Assembly (NCBI RefSeq): GCF_900497805.2
Contig: NW_020954562.1
Span: 27,084,318-27,148,317, forward strand
Origin: Vombatus ursinus
Taxonomy: Eukaryota; Chordata; Mammalia; Diprotodontia; Vombatidae
Direction of reading: 5' to 3'
Length of the DNA: 64,000 nucleotides
Below, one piece after another: positions 11,136-21,368 of this stretch. Position 1 is the first letter of the stretch; each line of letters opens with the position of its first letter. The notes under the pieces were generated by a model. The model was not told where the DNA came from and did no database searches. It saw only the letters and a list, made by a program, of their open reading frames with translations. A program made the translations under genes and the position numbers.

Positions 11136-11492
11136 AGATAAATAATAATAATATTTTTTTAAAAAACCTTCCCACATGTACAAATGAGGATCAAGCTTTT
11201 ATTCCTCTATTGTCTGTGCCTCAAGTCTTCAGAAAAGATAATGAAAGCCATTCCTTGGAGGAATCCTTTCAACTAGGCCTTAGAGGTTACAGTCAACAGG
11301 ATAACACTGGAGACTACTTAGAAGACTATTCTATGGGAAAAGATTGTTGAAAACGAATGCTGGAGAACAGGACCATTAGGCTCTCCTCCAGGACAGATGC
11401 GACCAGCATGAGACCAAAGCCAACCCTAGGAATTTATCCCCACCTTAACACCACGTTCTAAAGTACAATCATCATCCACAATTCCTGTTCTA
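11136..11492. other. No recognised feature
   Basis: Unique-looking DNA. A 77-codon frame (11117-11350) overlaps the L1 tail and has no motif. Confidence 0.4.
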
Positions 11493-11804
11493 TTTTTTTT
11501 TTTTTTTGACATTAGTTTTCCCTATCTCACTCAGGCTGGAAGAGCAGCAGCCACTCCTGGTCTTGTGCCACTGCTATTTCCCATGCATCCTTTAATTTCT
11601 TATGTCTTTTAGACTGAGGCCAGTTTGTTCCTCTTCAATCATGGTGGCCCCGCTCCTGAGGCTCACCATGTCAGTGCTGAATTTAGTGCAGAAACATTCT
11701 GTTGGCTTAGTCTAGTGTAGCTTAGAACGCCTAAATGCAAGGATTGATCAGCCCCAGTGATGCTGGCAGCAGAGAATACAAACACGTACACTATCATGCC
11801 CAGC
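11493..11804 (-). pseudogene. RN7SL (pseudogene): 7SL RNA retropseudogene with poly-A tail
   Basis: Read on the minus strand from 11804 it parallels 7SL RNA over its full ~300 nt: GCTGGGCATGATAGTG against the 7SL 5' end GCCGGGCGCGGTGGCG, then 'tctgcactaaattcagcact' against GTCCGCACTAAGTTCGGCAT, 'catggtgagcctcaggagcg' against TATGGTGACCTCCCGGGAGC, and 'gctcttccagcctgagtgag' against GCACTCCAGCCTGGGCAAC. A 15-nt A tail (T run 11493-11507) follows, as expected for L1-driven retroposition of the signal recognition particle RNA. CpG sites are mostly decayed to TG/CA. It is a fossil of the SRP RNA and not an active gene. I could not confirm a target duplication. Confidence 0.85.
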
Positions 11805-12317
11805 CTCTCTCCTATGTTTTATGAGGAGAGTTATCCCAGGATATTTGCCAATGTTTCTGTTGATATTTCTTAGGACTAAGAGGCACAGGAGAGTAAGTTT
11901 TCATACAATAATGACTTCTTCATAGTGAGATGTCATGTCATCAGCTACCTGATGCATTGTTATTAGATACTAAAATACAACCAGGAATGCCTTTACATGC
12001 TTAATGAAGAGATACTTCTTTTCTATTGGAAATGATGTTTTAAGTAGAGTTTTATGTCAGATGATTAATGGTTCCTCACCTAATAATCCTTTCCAACATG
12101 ATAGCAAAAGCAGGCTATCATTTCCCTGCTCAAGAGTACTGACTGACGTACCCATAACCCAAACTCAGAAAGGTTCAGGTGGACAAAGGGGCAAAGACTG
12201 GTAAGGATGTGAAGTCTGCAGAATATTTATAACCTGCTAGTTACCTTTCAAATAGCACATAGTCCTAACTTTGCCTCACTTCTATCTTCTCTTCCACTAG
12301 CTTCTATCTGAATAATC
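11805..12317. other. No recognised feature
   Basis: Unique-looking DNA. Nothing supported. Confidence 0.4.
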
Positions 12318-12420
12318 TTAATAACAGAATCTGACAACTGGAAGGGACCTCAGGGCCATCTGGTCCAACTGATACATGAAAGGAATCCCTATTATAACAG
12401 GCTTCCAGAGGTAAGGAAAA
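12318..12420 (-). mobile_element. L3/CR1-like or MIR3 fragment
   Basis: 'aacagaatctgacaactgga', 'agggacctcagggccatctg' and 'gtccaactgatacatgaaag' match the antisense 3' end shared by CR1/L3 LINEs and MIR3 (pattern: tagagctggaagggacct...catctagtccaac). The copy is short and old. Confidence 0.6.
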
Positions 12421-12867
12421 ACAAAAGAGAAATCCTCTCATATTCAGTTCAGGCTTTTTGCCGTCTTTCAGATTCTTATCATGTTAGTTTGCCCCAGCAG
12501 AAAGATAACAACTTGTTACAGTGATAAGGGGGGGAAAAGAATAAGAAAAAACCTCTTTCATGTAATGCTTTACAAAATACAATTTTACAGCATTTTGATT
12601 TTCATTCCTTGGCTCTAAAAAGTTACAACAAGAATAATAATTTACTCATTGAAATATCTCAAAGCCTTCTATATCACATGAATATCAATGGCCTTGATTC
12701 TGTACCTCTGTGGGTAGACATCTTCCCTTAGTGATGCTTTAAGCCTAAATTGATATTAAGTCTAACGTCAGTAGAGAAAATGATAGTTCAGTAGGATGAT
12801 ATCCTATGTGGGATTATATGTAGTTGTCCTGGAACACAGTTGCATGTATTCACAAAAGCAATGAGGT
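12421..12867. other. No recognised feature
   Basis: Unique-looking DNA. Nothing supported. Confidence 0.4.
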
Positions 12868-12960
12868 GACATATGTATACACACATTATCTATATATACA
12901 CATGTATACATTATATATACATATATACTTGTATATAGATACATAGAAAGACAGATATGT
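12868..12960. repeat. TA/TATACA microsatellite-like tract
   Basis: Interrupted alternating TA, CA and TG dinucleotides ('tatatatacacatgtataca' and variants). Low-complexity DNA. Confidence 0.8.
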
Positions 12961-13104
12961 ACAGACTTGTAATTTTATTTGTATAAGAAATTCCCAGTAT
13001 GGAAACTCCCTTTGTTAGTATAGGTCCATAATTCATCTGTAATTTACAATCTTAGAATTGGCTGGGGCTTTAAGAGGTTAAGTGATATGTTTAGGGTGGT
13101 GAAA

Positions 13105-13385
13105 CTAATAATGATGATTTTAATAAAAATAGTTAACATTTATATAATGCTTACTATGTGCCAGGCACTGTGCTAAGCACTTTACAATGATCTTAATTGA
13201 TCCTCACAATAATTCTTGGAGGTAGGTAGGTATTATTATTCCCATTTTACAGATGAGAAAACTGAGGTAAACAGGTTAAGTGACTTTCTGAGAGTTATAC
13301 AGCTAATAATTATTTAAGGGTAAATTTGAACCCAGGTCTTCTGACTCCAGGCCCAAACCTCTATTCATTATGCCACCTTGCTGTC
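13105..13385 (-). mobile_element. MIR-type SINE, near full length
   Basis: Antisense landmarks are well preserved: 'aacatttatataatgcttac', 'tatgtgccaggcactgtgct', 'ttacagatgagaaaactgag', 'taagtgactttctgagag', 'tttgaacccaggtcttctga' and 'ctattcattatgccacct'. This is one of the best MIR copies in the window. Confidence 0.82.
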
Positions 13386-13929
13386 AGGACTTGGAACTAG
13401 GTCTTCCTGTCTCTAAGGCCAGTTCTCTTTGCCAGGCTACTAGGTAAGGAGAGTGATACTTACATGGAGGAAAAAAATCCAACTTGACAAAGGAAGACGT
13501 TTATATTCTTGACCTTTAAGTCTGAATAGCAGTAATATTGGTAAAAATGTGACAACAGGGCAATGAGGAAGTTATTTCAAAGGACATCATATTCTTTATT
13601 TTAAAAACACAAAACTCAAATGTCACTAACTTCAGATTTCCCCCCACTAATAATCTTCAAGAACATGTTTCAGCTTTAAATGACTAAATATCACAAGATA
13701 AATTAGAAATTCAGAATAAATACTTGGGAGAAAGCCAGTCTCTCTTAGAAGTTTCATGTGCTACTTAAACACTTATGTTTTTGTGCACTAATGCCAGGAA
13801 ATATTTTTTTATGGTAAAGATTAAAGTATATACATTTCTCTAAAATAGTACAGAAAGTTTTACTCTTATGACATAAGACTAATTTATAACCCATTTCCTT
13901 GTGGCAAAAATTATCTTTTATGTGCACCC
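13386..13929. other. No recognised feature
   Basis: Unique-looking DNA. Nothing supported. Confidence 0.4.
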
Positions 13930-14070
13930 ATATTCTTCTTGTGGCCAGGTTACCAACCTTGGAGTTATTTTCATCTCTGTCTCTTCATCACCCCACATAT
14001 CCAATCAGTTGCCAAGTCTTATTAATTCTACCTGCTTCCTACAGTGGCTTCAACAGGCTTCTAACTGATG
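13930..14070 (+). mobile_element. L2 LINE, RT C-terminal segment (piece 1)
   Basis: Encodes the L2 block NLGVIFISVSSSPHISN followed by 'cagttgccaagtcttattaa' and 'ttctacctgcttcctac', parallel to the L2 pattern NLGVIFDSSLSLSPHI...VAKSC. It continues in further pieces at 14575, 16030 and 16586, so one L2 has been broken by later material. Confidence 0.75.
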
Positions 14071-14574
14071 TGAATTTTACTGTATGAGAAAAAGAATAAT
14101 TGTAATAGGGCAGGCGATTCTACCTGCCATTCCACTTGGTGAACAAATCCTCATCTTCCTTGAGGAGGATGGGAGAGATGTTTCCTGTCTGCAACTTCAA
14201 ATCACTCAAAAGACAGAGGGAAGGGAAAGAAAGGAGAAGGGGGAAAGGAAAGAAGAGGATTCTAGGGAGAGAGACGATGGAAGGATACCAGACTGGGAAG
14301 GGGCTGATGATGACTCTTCCAATCTCTTTCAGCCACATTTTAGGTTCCTGCTGGACTCAGTGAGCCTTTAGAAACAATCTGTATCCTGAAGTTAAGTATC
14401 ATGCTGGTTAACTTTCCTTACCACATTGTTCCAAAATACTAGAGGCTTCCAAATACTATTCGCCTTTAAGATCTGCTATAGAGAGAGGGTAATTTTTATT
14501 AGAGCCAGTCACTGATTTTAGAATCTAGGTCTTGGTCAGTATACTATGCCACTGTATTGGTTACATTAGCTGTT
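14071..14574. other. Material interrupting the L2, includes a purine tract
   Basis: About 500 bp separates two L2 pieces. It contains a GA-rich run (about 14212-14290) and no family I can name. It could be an old insertion or badly decayed L2. Confidence 0.4.
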
Positions 14575-14945
14575 TTCTCCATACTCCTTTGGCTACTATT
14601 CTAGTCCAAGATTTTATCATCTCTCATCTAAATTATTGTCAACAGGCTCATAATAGGGCTTCCTATTTCTATAGACTTTTTTCTTTAATCTATCTCCCAT
14701 ATAACTGTAAAAATAATCAAATTAACAATATGAAAATATAATAACAGAACAATGACAAATATATAACGTGATTAATATAAATAATAATAATTTAAAAATA
14801 AATAATATAATAATCAAAATAATCTTTCCAAAGCAAAAATCTGACTGTATCACTGCCTTGCCCAAAAAATCTTCAATAGCTCCTTACTCTCTCTGAATGT
14901 AACATATGTAGTGTTCCTTCACACTTTTCACCCTCACCTTTGCGT
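14575..14945 (+). mobile_element. L2 LINE (piece 2)
   Basis: 'ctattctagtccaagatttt', 'atctctcatctaaattattg' and 'tcaacaggctcataataggg' correspond to the L2 block ...ALVQ..IISRLDYCN. The piece 14815-14945 ('ccaaagcaaaaatctgactg', 'tcaatagctccttactctct') corresponds to the following block. An AT-rich expansion (about 14700-14812) lies between them. Confidence 0.7.
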
Positions 14946-16028
14946 CCTTGCTGTGACTAATGAGGTAGAAGCAATATGGTGGGCCAATAAGAGGAAGAGG
15001 GAGGAGGGCAAAGAAGAATGGAAAACTGAATGGGAAAGTTGAAGGTGAATATGCCAAATATTACCTGTTGAGGGAGCAAGTATGACAAGTGGGATGGAAA
15101 TGACAAAGCGTAGAGAAGACAAAGCAGCACGGCCAGGTGGCTACTCAGGAAGTTAAACAGTAGGCAAAGCAATGGCCACCATATGAGGGATCTATCTCCA
15201 TTCATGGGTCCACCTTTGTCTCCACTCCAAAAAGGAGCAATTTACTGTCCCATATAGCTTGCCCAGGCAATGAGCCAGGCATACTATGAAGCAGCTGGAG
15301 AGCAGAGTTAGCGGTACCAGTCAGTGAAAGTGGTAACAAGCAAAGAAAAGTGGTTGGAGGCAGAATCATGCCTAGGTTGTGAGTTCCCTCAGATAAAAGA
15401 CATTGACCTTTGATGAAGCTGTGAATGGATTATTAGCTTTGGGAAAACTTGCTAGCTCTTGGTAGGAATAGAAGATGGGGAGATCTGAGTCTAAGCACCT
15501 GGCCTGTGTTTTGAAAACTCAGGGGCCTGGGATGACCCTATAGAAAATTTATATATAACTTGAGAGAAGCTATGGGCAGTTAGATTGCATATTGGTAAGT
15601 TTAATATATTAGATCTTAATTTGTTTGGCCTCTATGTTAATAAGCTTAAAAAAAACTGTATACAGTTAAGTCATAATTGTTTGGTCTACCCACCATGCTA
15701 CCCATACTCAAATGATTAGAGTACATTAAAATATAGCAAGGTAAGGAAGAGGCTGGAGTCTCTCAGTTGGTTGGGGCTAAAGCATAGATTAATTGGATGG
15801 AGCAATACACCATAGATGAGCCCTGCCACTCAGAAAAGGATTAGGGAAATAGAAATCTCCAGCTCTCTTCTGCATGTCTTGAAAGCACATTTCAATACTG
15901 GATAGAATGAATTACTATCAGAGAGTGTGGGATTGCCACACTCCAGGATTGCCTAGACAGGCATGCAATCTACAGGACATCCTGATTGGTTAAATAGAAA
16001 CTCCCAACTTGACATTAAAAGTATGTAA
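14946..16028. other. 1.08-kb interruption of the L2, unidentified
   Basis: Between L2 pieces 2 and 3 lies about 1.08 kb that I cannot assign. It has no long open frame with motifs, no obvious terminal repeats and no poly-A tail. It may be an insertion older than its own recognisability, or sequence brought in by rearrangement. Confidence 0.4.
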
Positions 16029-16029
16029 A

Positions 16030-16293
16030 AGGCTGGCTCCAGCCTAAGTTTCCAGACTCATTTTATATTATCCTATTTTACTCTGAGTCCCACAGAAAGC
16101 AGCTTCTTTGTTCTTCCCAGGATTCCATCTCCTGCCTCATTTGCACAGATTTCCCCTATGCCTGAAATGCAATGTTTCCTCAGCTCCATCTCTAAGAACA
16201 CCCCTTCCCTTCAAAGCTCTGCTCAGGTGCTCTCTTCTACAGGTTGCTACTCTTTCCTTTCTCCTCAAATTACTGTTTTTATTTAGATTGTAG
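16030..16293 (+). mobile_element. L2 LINE (piece 3)
   Basis: 'ttcccctatgcctgaaatgc', 'cagctccatctctaagaaca' and 'caaagctctgctcaggtgct' followed by 'tctacaggttgctactcttt' are the L2 C-terminal end (cctggaatg...ctcaagtcc...aggaggcctttcc in better copies). Confidence 0.72.
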
Positions 16294-16294
16294 A

Positions 16295-16585
16295 TTGTGG
16301 ATTTACTGTAGATTAGGAAGGGACCTCAGAGATCTAGTTCACCTGCTTCATTTTATTTTTTCAACTAAATTTTATTTTTTAAATCACAGACATTTATTTT
16401 CTCTCCTTCCTATCCCAATTCCTTGCGACAAATACATAGTCAAGAAGTGGATAATGTGCTTCTTCATCATTTCTCAATGGAAGTAAAGTGACTTGCTCAA
16501 GACCACAGAGGTGGTAATCATCAGGAGTAAAATTTGAACCCAGGTTCTCTGATGTTGGAGCTCCTTCTACTGTGCCACCCTATTT
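16295..16585 (-). mobile_element. MIR3/L3-type element inserted in the L2, itself interrupted
   Basis: The antisense start 'gattaggaagggacctcaga', 'gatctagttcacctgcttca' and the later part 'aagtgacttgctcaagacca', 'aatttgaacccaggttctct', 'ctccttctactgtgccaccc' belong to one MIR3-type SINE. They are separated by the L1-derived piece 16362-16485. L2 sequence lies on both sides. Confidence 0.68.
16362..16485 (-). mobile_element. L1 3' UTR fragment nested in MIR3
   Basis: 'gacatttattttctctcctt' and 'cgacaaatacatagtcaaga' are the antisense of the L1 3' UTR word found at 11035 (CTTAACTATGC...AACAAGGG). The fragment splits a MIR3 that itself splits an L2, giving three levels of nesting. Confidence 0.55.
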
Positions 16586-16705
16586 ATTTGTATCCCTCGA
16601 GAATAGGGGATTTTTTTCTTTGTATTTGTATCCCTACTTAGTGCTTATCACAGTACTTTGCACAGATTAAGCATTTATTAAATGAATGTTCAATTAAATA
16701 TAATC
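16586..16705 (+). mobile_element. L2 LINE 3' end (piece 4)
   Basis: 'gtatccctacttagtgctta', 'cacagtactttgcacagatt' and 'aagcatttattaaatgaatg' are the classic L2 3' end (tatccccagcgcttagcacagtgcctggcacat...aataaatg). Confidence 0.75.
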
Positions 16706-16780
16706 TATTTCCTTTCAACATGTCCTACAACATTAATCAGAGTACTGAAGAAATAATAGCTGGCAATACAGATTTTTCCA

Positions 16781-16825
16781 TGTACTACTTACTTGTACTA
16801 CTTACCTTGTACTACTTACTTACTA
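16781..16825 (+). repeat. Short tandem repeat, ~14-bp unit
   Basis: About three copies of a unit TGTACTACTTACYT lie head to tail, the last followed by a short extension TACT. Copies are nearly identical. Confidence 0.85.
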
Positions 16826-17059
16826 ATAAGTAAATTGCTTGACAATTTTAAACTGCCTTTATGATTACATGAGGATCTGATTTGCTCTCACTTGTGATTG
16901 GAGATTTGCTAATGGATTTTTAGTGAATGATTGGTATTAATAAGGACAGATGATTCAGGTAAAGAAAAACCTACTACAGATATTGCCTTTTTCCTTAGGC
17001 ACTACATTGTCAACCAAACTCATATGACAGGAAGGGATATAATCAATTTCATATATATA

Positions 17060-17292
17060 TAAAAAACACTTTTCAAAAGAGGAAAGGCAAACTATTTACA
17101 AACATATAAAAGACTGTCTAAATCACTAATATGACAAGAAATTGAGACAATTCTGAGATTTCACTTCATAACCTGCCAAATTGGCAAAGATGATAGAAGA
17201 AAGAAATAGTCAATGTTGGGACTATGGGAAGATAGGTATAAATAATAAATAGCTGGTAGAACTATGAATTGGTTTCTGCATTTTCTAAAATG
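17060..17292 (+). mobile_element. L1 ORF2 C-terminal fragment
   Basis: 'ataaaagactgtctaaatca', 'acttcataacctgccaaatt', 'ggcaaagatgatagaagaaa' and 'aatgttgggactatggga' follow the order of the L1 ORF2 block that encodes ...[29 protein letters not shown]... in primates. Truncated at both ends. Confidence 0.65.
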
Positions 17293-17494
17293 CATAGAAG
17301 AGAACAGAAGAAAGTTCAGAAGGTAGCACAGACAATGAGGCTATTTTGTAATTAATATGTGGGATAAATTATATACTTTACCAAAAATCAGGCAGTATTA
17401 AATGGAGTTTCATGGTAGCATATACAGTCCTCTATTGTGTTCTACTATTTATTTAGAAGTGCTTTTTCTGGGCATTTAAGCAAAGAATAAGAAA

Positions 17495-17668
17495 AGATAA
17501 AATTAATTTTCAGGAAAAGAGCCTACTGTGTGCAAAGTACTGTCCTGGGTGCTTAGGAAGATAAACGTTCAGATAAGAAGTAGTCTCTACTCTTAGGGAG
17601 CTTATAAATTATTAGGGAGATGTTGAAATAGTATTACATGTAATAAGATGACTGTATCAGGGAGGCAC
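17495..17668 (-). mobile_element. L2 LINE 3' end, antisense
   Basis: 'agcctactgtgtgcaaagta', 'ctgtcctgggtgcttaggaa' and 'gtctctactcttagggagct' are the antisense L2 3' terminus (ctactatgtgccaggcactgtgctagg...ctcatggagcttaca). Confidence 0.72.
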
Positions 17669-17671
17669 ACA

Positions 17672-18802
17672 CAGCTTTGTTTTTCTCCATTGATGATTGG
17701 GAAAGCTCAAGAGCACTGTCCTTTATCTAGAACCTAGGCAAGTATGCCATCATGAAATTGACGTACAATGCTGATGAACTTCTCTGGGAAACCAGATTTT
17801 GACATAATTTTCCATAAGCCCTCATGACTGACAGTATCAAAGGCCTTGGTCAGATCTACAAATGTTGTGTACAGACCTCTGTCCTGCTCCTGGCATTTCT
17901 CCTGGAGTTGTCAGGCAGTAGATACCGTGTCAACCATTCTTCAGCCCTTTTCTGAATCCATACTGGCTCTCAGGTAGATGACCATCTTCCATGTGAAAGA
18001 TCAGCATATTAAGGAGGACTCTAGCAAGAATCTTGCCAGCAATGACTAAGAGATAGACCTGCCCCCATGATTGTCACAGGATAATCTATTTCCTTTACCT
18101 TTGTAGAGATGGACAATGGAGGCATTCTTGAATGCCTGTTTTGCTATATAACCTAGAAAATTTCGGTCAGGTAGAATCAGTACCAGGTGCTTTGCCACAC
18201 AAAAGGAGCCTTATGGCATTCAAAACCTCTTCTTCATTTGGAACTTCAGCTAGAGAGAGATTGACTTCAACCTGAAGTAAACGGTCAATGGGCTTAGCAT
18301 TGATTGATGATGGTTTGTTGAGAACACTATGGAAGTAGTCAGTCCATCTCTCTAGGATCATGTCCTTATCACTAATCAATGTGGCTCCATCAGCACTGAG
18401 TAGAGGAGATGCATCATAGGTCTTTGAACCATAAATAACTTTCAGGGCATCATAAAAGTACTTTGGATTGTTATTATCAGCATAAAACTGAATTTCATCT
18501 GCTTTCTGACTGAGACAAAATTCCTGCATCTCTCTAAGCTCTGCTTGTACTTTACTTCTGATGGAATTAATGCCTTCTTAGAAATGGATTGAACTATCCT
18601 GCTGGTAAACCCTGTTGAGTTCTCATTTTTCATTTAGCAGTTTCTGAATTTCCCCATCATTTTCATAAAACCATTTTTGGTGTTCAAGAGTGTTATGACC
18701 TAGATGAGCAAATATAGTGCTATTATACCAAATCTCTGGAAGCTGCACACTCCTTTTCTGCTCCAACTGTTGCCAACTGTGAGTTGGCTCAACTTTTCCT
18801 CT
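17672..18802 (-). mobile_element. RTE-clade LINE fragment (reverse transcriptase)
   Basis: Minus-strand translation gives RTE/BovB-group reverse-transcriptase blocks in order: a linker ending YFYDALKVIYGSK, then SPLLSADGATLISDKDMILE, RWTDYFHSVLNKPSSINAKP and RLLLCGKAPGTDS (open at 18167-18529), then downstream KFISIVRQFHDG and an SQAFPI.NGVKQ-like block near 17690-17790. The endonuclease is missing and several frame breaks are present. No 3' UTR is seen at its left edge, where an antisense L2 end begins within a few bases. Its right edge abuts an L1 fragment at ~18803. Confidence 0.87.
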
Positions 18803-18804
18803 AA

Positions 18805-20663
18805 GTTAGCAACAAACTATTCTTTAAAAGTTTGGTAGAATTCACTTATGAATTCATCTGGTGCTGGGGATTTTTTCATAGGGAATTCATTGATGGTTTG
18901 CTCAATTTCTATTTCTAAGATGGGGTTATTTACATATTCTATTTTCTCTTCTATCATTCAAGGTAATTCATATTTTTGTAAATATTTATACATCACTTAG
19001 ATTGTCAGATTTATTGGAATATAATTAGACAAAATAGCTTAATAATTGCTTTAAATTCCCCTTCATTGTTGGGTGAATTTACTCTTTTCATTTTTGATAA
19101 TATTATTGTGGTTTTCTTCTTTTTTTAAAACTCAAATTAACTGATGGTTTATTTGCTTCATTGCTTTTTTTCTCATAAAACTAGCTCATAGTTTTATTTA
19201 TTAGTTCAATGGATTCATTACTTTCAATTTTATTAATCTTTCCTTTGATTTACAATATTTCCAATCTGATGCTTAACTGGGGATTTCTAATTTGTTCTTT
19301 TTCTAGGTTTTTTTTTTTTAGTTGCATGTCCAATTCATTGATTCGTTCTTTCTCTATTTTATTAATATAAGCATTTTCCCCTAAGTATCGCTTTGGCTGT
19401 ACCTCATAAATGTTGATATGTTGTCTTGCCTTACTCTTTAACAAAATTATTGATTGTTTCTATGATTTGTTCTTTCTTCAGGATTAGATTATTGAGTTTC
19501 CAATTAATTTTAAATCTTTCTTCATGGCCCTTTATTGAATATATTGTAGGATTCTGGTTTTTATATATATTTCTATTTTATCCCCTGGTTCTAGGATGCC
19601 AGGGCAGTTTTTCTTCATAATTTCTTGAAATATGGTGTCTAGGTTCTTTTTCAGATCATGGTTTTCAAGTAGTCCAATCATTATTAAATTCTTCTTCTGG
19701 ATCTGATCTCCAGGTCATTGTTTTTCCAATGAGATATTTCACATTTTCTTCTATTTTTTTCCATTCTTTTGGTTTTGTTTTATTGTTTCTTGATGTCTCA
19801 TGGAGTCATTAGCTTTCACTTGCCCAATTCTAACTTTTAAGGAATTATTTTCTTCAGTGAGCTTTTGTAACTCCTTTTCCACTTAGCTAATTCTACTTTT
19901 TAAGAAGTTGTTTCCCTTAGAGAATTTTTATACATCTTTTCCTATTTTTGTGCTCCCTTTACCAAGTTGTTGACTCGTTCTCATGATTCTCTTGCATCAC
20001 TCTCACTTCTTTCCCAATTTTTCTTCTAGCTCTCTTATTTGATTAAAAAAAAAAGCCACCAAACAACCTTTTTTTGAACTCTTCCACAAGTGCTTTTTGG
20101 GCCTGAGACCAATTCATATTTTTCTTTCAGGCTTTGTATGTAGGCATTTTGACACTGCTGTCCTCTTCTGAGTTTGTGTTTTGAACTTTTTTGTGATCAT
20201 ATTGATTTTCTATATCTAGGTTTTTTTTTCTTTTCTTTTGCTAATTTTTCTAATCTATTTCACTATTTTTAAAGTTGTACTCTGCTCCTGTGGTGGAGGG
20301 GTCACTGTCCCAAGTTTCTTACACTTGGGGCACTGTAACTTGCCACTGTCGTGCTGTGCTAGGGCAATGGGGCCTGCTTGCTGTTCTGCTACATCAGAGC
20401 TTCTCCACTGGCTTGTTGGGGCTTGCCTAGACATTGCCTGTGCTAGACCATGCCCCCCTTTTACCCAAGTGAGAAAGACTTTTCCTGCTGACATTCTTGG
20501 GCAGGAAAATTGTTTTACCTCCTCATTTTGTTGCCTAGATTAATTAGATAAAAATTAATTCACTGTAGAATTAATTTTGAGGGATTATTTTATAGTTGTT
20601 TGGAGGTGAATTTGGGAGAGTTCAAGTGAGTTCCTCCTTATTCTGCTGTCTTGGCTCCACCCC
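18805..20663 (-). mobile_element. L1 LINE, authentic 5' end, internally deleted, 3' part missing
   Basis: Read from 20663 leftwards: 5' end GGGGTGGAGCCAAGACAGCAG, about 430 bp of 5' UTR, then ORF1 (about 20230-19580) with the coiled-coil region, then ORF2 sequence from about 19550 to 18805. The minus-strand frame at 19250-19444 includes INKIEKERINELDMQLKKKN, an L1 ORF2 linker block. The ORF1 C-terminus and the ORF2 endonuclease are lost at a junction near 19560. The reverse transcriptase core and 3' end are missing at 18805, where an RTE LINE begins. It is non-autonomous. Confidence 0.82.
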
Positions 20664-20669
20664 TTAGAT

Positions 20670-20836
20670 AATTTCTAAGATCCTTTCTAGCTCCATATTC
20701 TATGAGAATATATAAAACCTCTCAAGTATCTATGTGCCTTATTTTCTTATTTAGTAAAAAAGTCAACAATTTGATTTAACTAATTGCTGACTCTGGTCCT
20801 ATATCTTTAAATTCTCAATCTAAAAGTGCTACTATA
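20670..20836. other. Short L3/CR1-like words and left SINE target duplication
   Basis: 'agatcctttctagctccata' resembles the sense L3/CR1 3' end. The left copy of the SINE target duplication, AAAAGTGCTACTAT, occupies 20822-20835. Confidence 0.45.
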
Positions 20837-21002
20837 GGGGCAGCTAGGTGGCACAGTGGATAGAGCACTGGCCCTGGAGTCAAGAGGACCTGAGTTCAAA
20901 TCCGGCCTCAGACACACTTCCTAGCTGTGTGACCCTGGGCAAGTCACTTAACCCCAATTGCCTCATTTAAAAAACAACAACAACAACAAAAGAAAAAGAA
21001 AA
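20837..21002 (+). mobile_element. Young marsupial tRNA-derived SINE with intact pol III boxes
   Basis: The head GGGGCAGCTAGGTGGCACAG contains A box TGGCACAGTGG (20849-20859) and is followed by B box GTTCAAATC (20894-20902). The body runs through 'gtgaccctgggcaagtcact' and 'taaccccaattgcctc' into an A-rich tail. A perfect 14-bp target duplication AAAAGTGCTACTAT flanks it (20822-20835 and 21003-21016). The poly-A tail and duplication imply L1-driven insertion. It is the best-preserved SINE here and probably the youngest element in the window. Confidence 0.95.
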
Positions 21003-21137
21003 AAAAGTGCTACTATGGATATAATTTTTCATATATGTCAAATTCTTAATTCTCTGCACTAATAAAGAACATTATGATGAATAAGCACCTAAAGAATATA
21101 ATTCAGAGAGATCTATTATTTCTAGAACTATTGCCTT

Positions 21138-21368
21138 TAGCCCCTTATTTTGTTATTGTTGTTGACTCATTTTTCAGTCATGTCTGTCACTTTGGGGTTT
21201 TCTTATCAAAGATACTACAGTGGTTTGCCATTTCTTCCTCCAGCTCCTTTTACAGATAAGATGACTTGCCCAGGGTGACACATCTAGTCATACATGTGAG
21301 GCCATTGGAACTCAGGAAAAGGGGTCATCCTGACTTTAGGCCCAGAACTCTATCCACCTAGCTGCCAT
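21138..21368 (-). mobile_element. Mar-1-like CORE-SINE with RTE-type tail
   Basis: The antisense tail 'attgttgttgactcattttt', 'cactttggggttttcttatc', 'ctacagtggtttgccatttc' is the 3' end shared with RTE/BovB LINEs. It is followed by core and head words 'aagatgacttgcccagggtg' and 'ctctatccacctagctgcca'. An RTE LINE that could supply such an end is present at 17672-18802. Confidence 0.8.

Noticed and set aside
18167-18529. 120-codon frame considered as a host gene
   Set aside because: Its blocks (SPLLSADGATLISDKD, SVLNKPSSIN, GKAPGTDS) are those of RTE-clade LINE reverse transcriptases.
20238-20543. 101-codon Cys-rich plus-strand frame
   Set aside because: It is antisense to the L1 5' UTR (5' end at 20663). 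Cysteine content comes from the GC-rich UTR composition.
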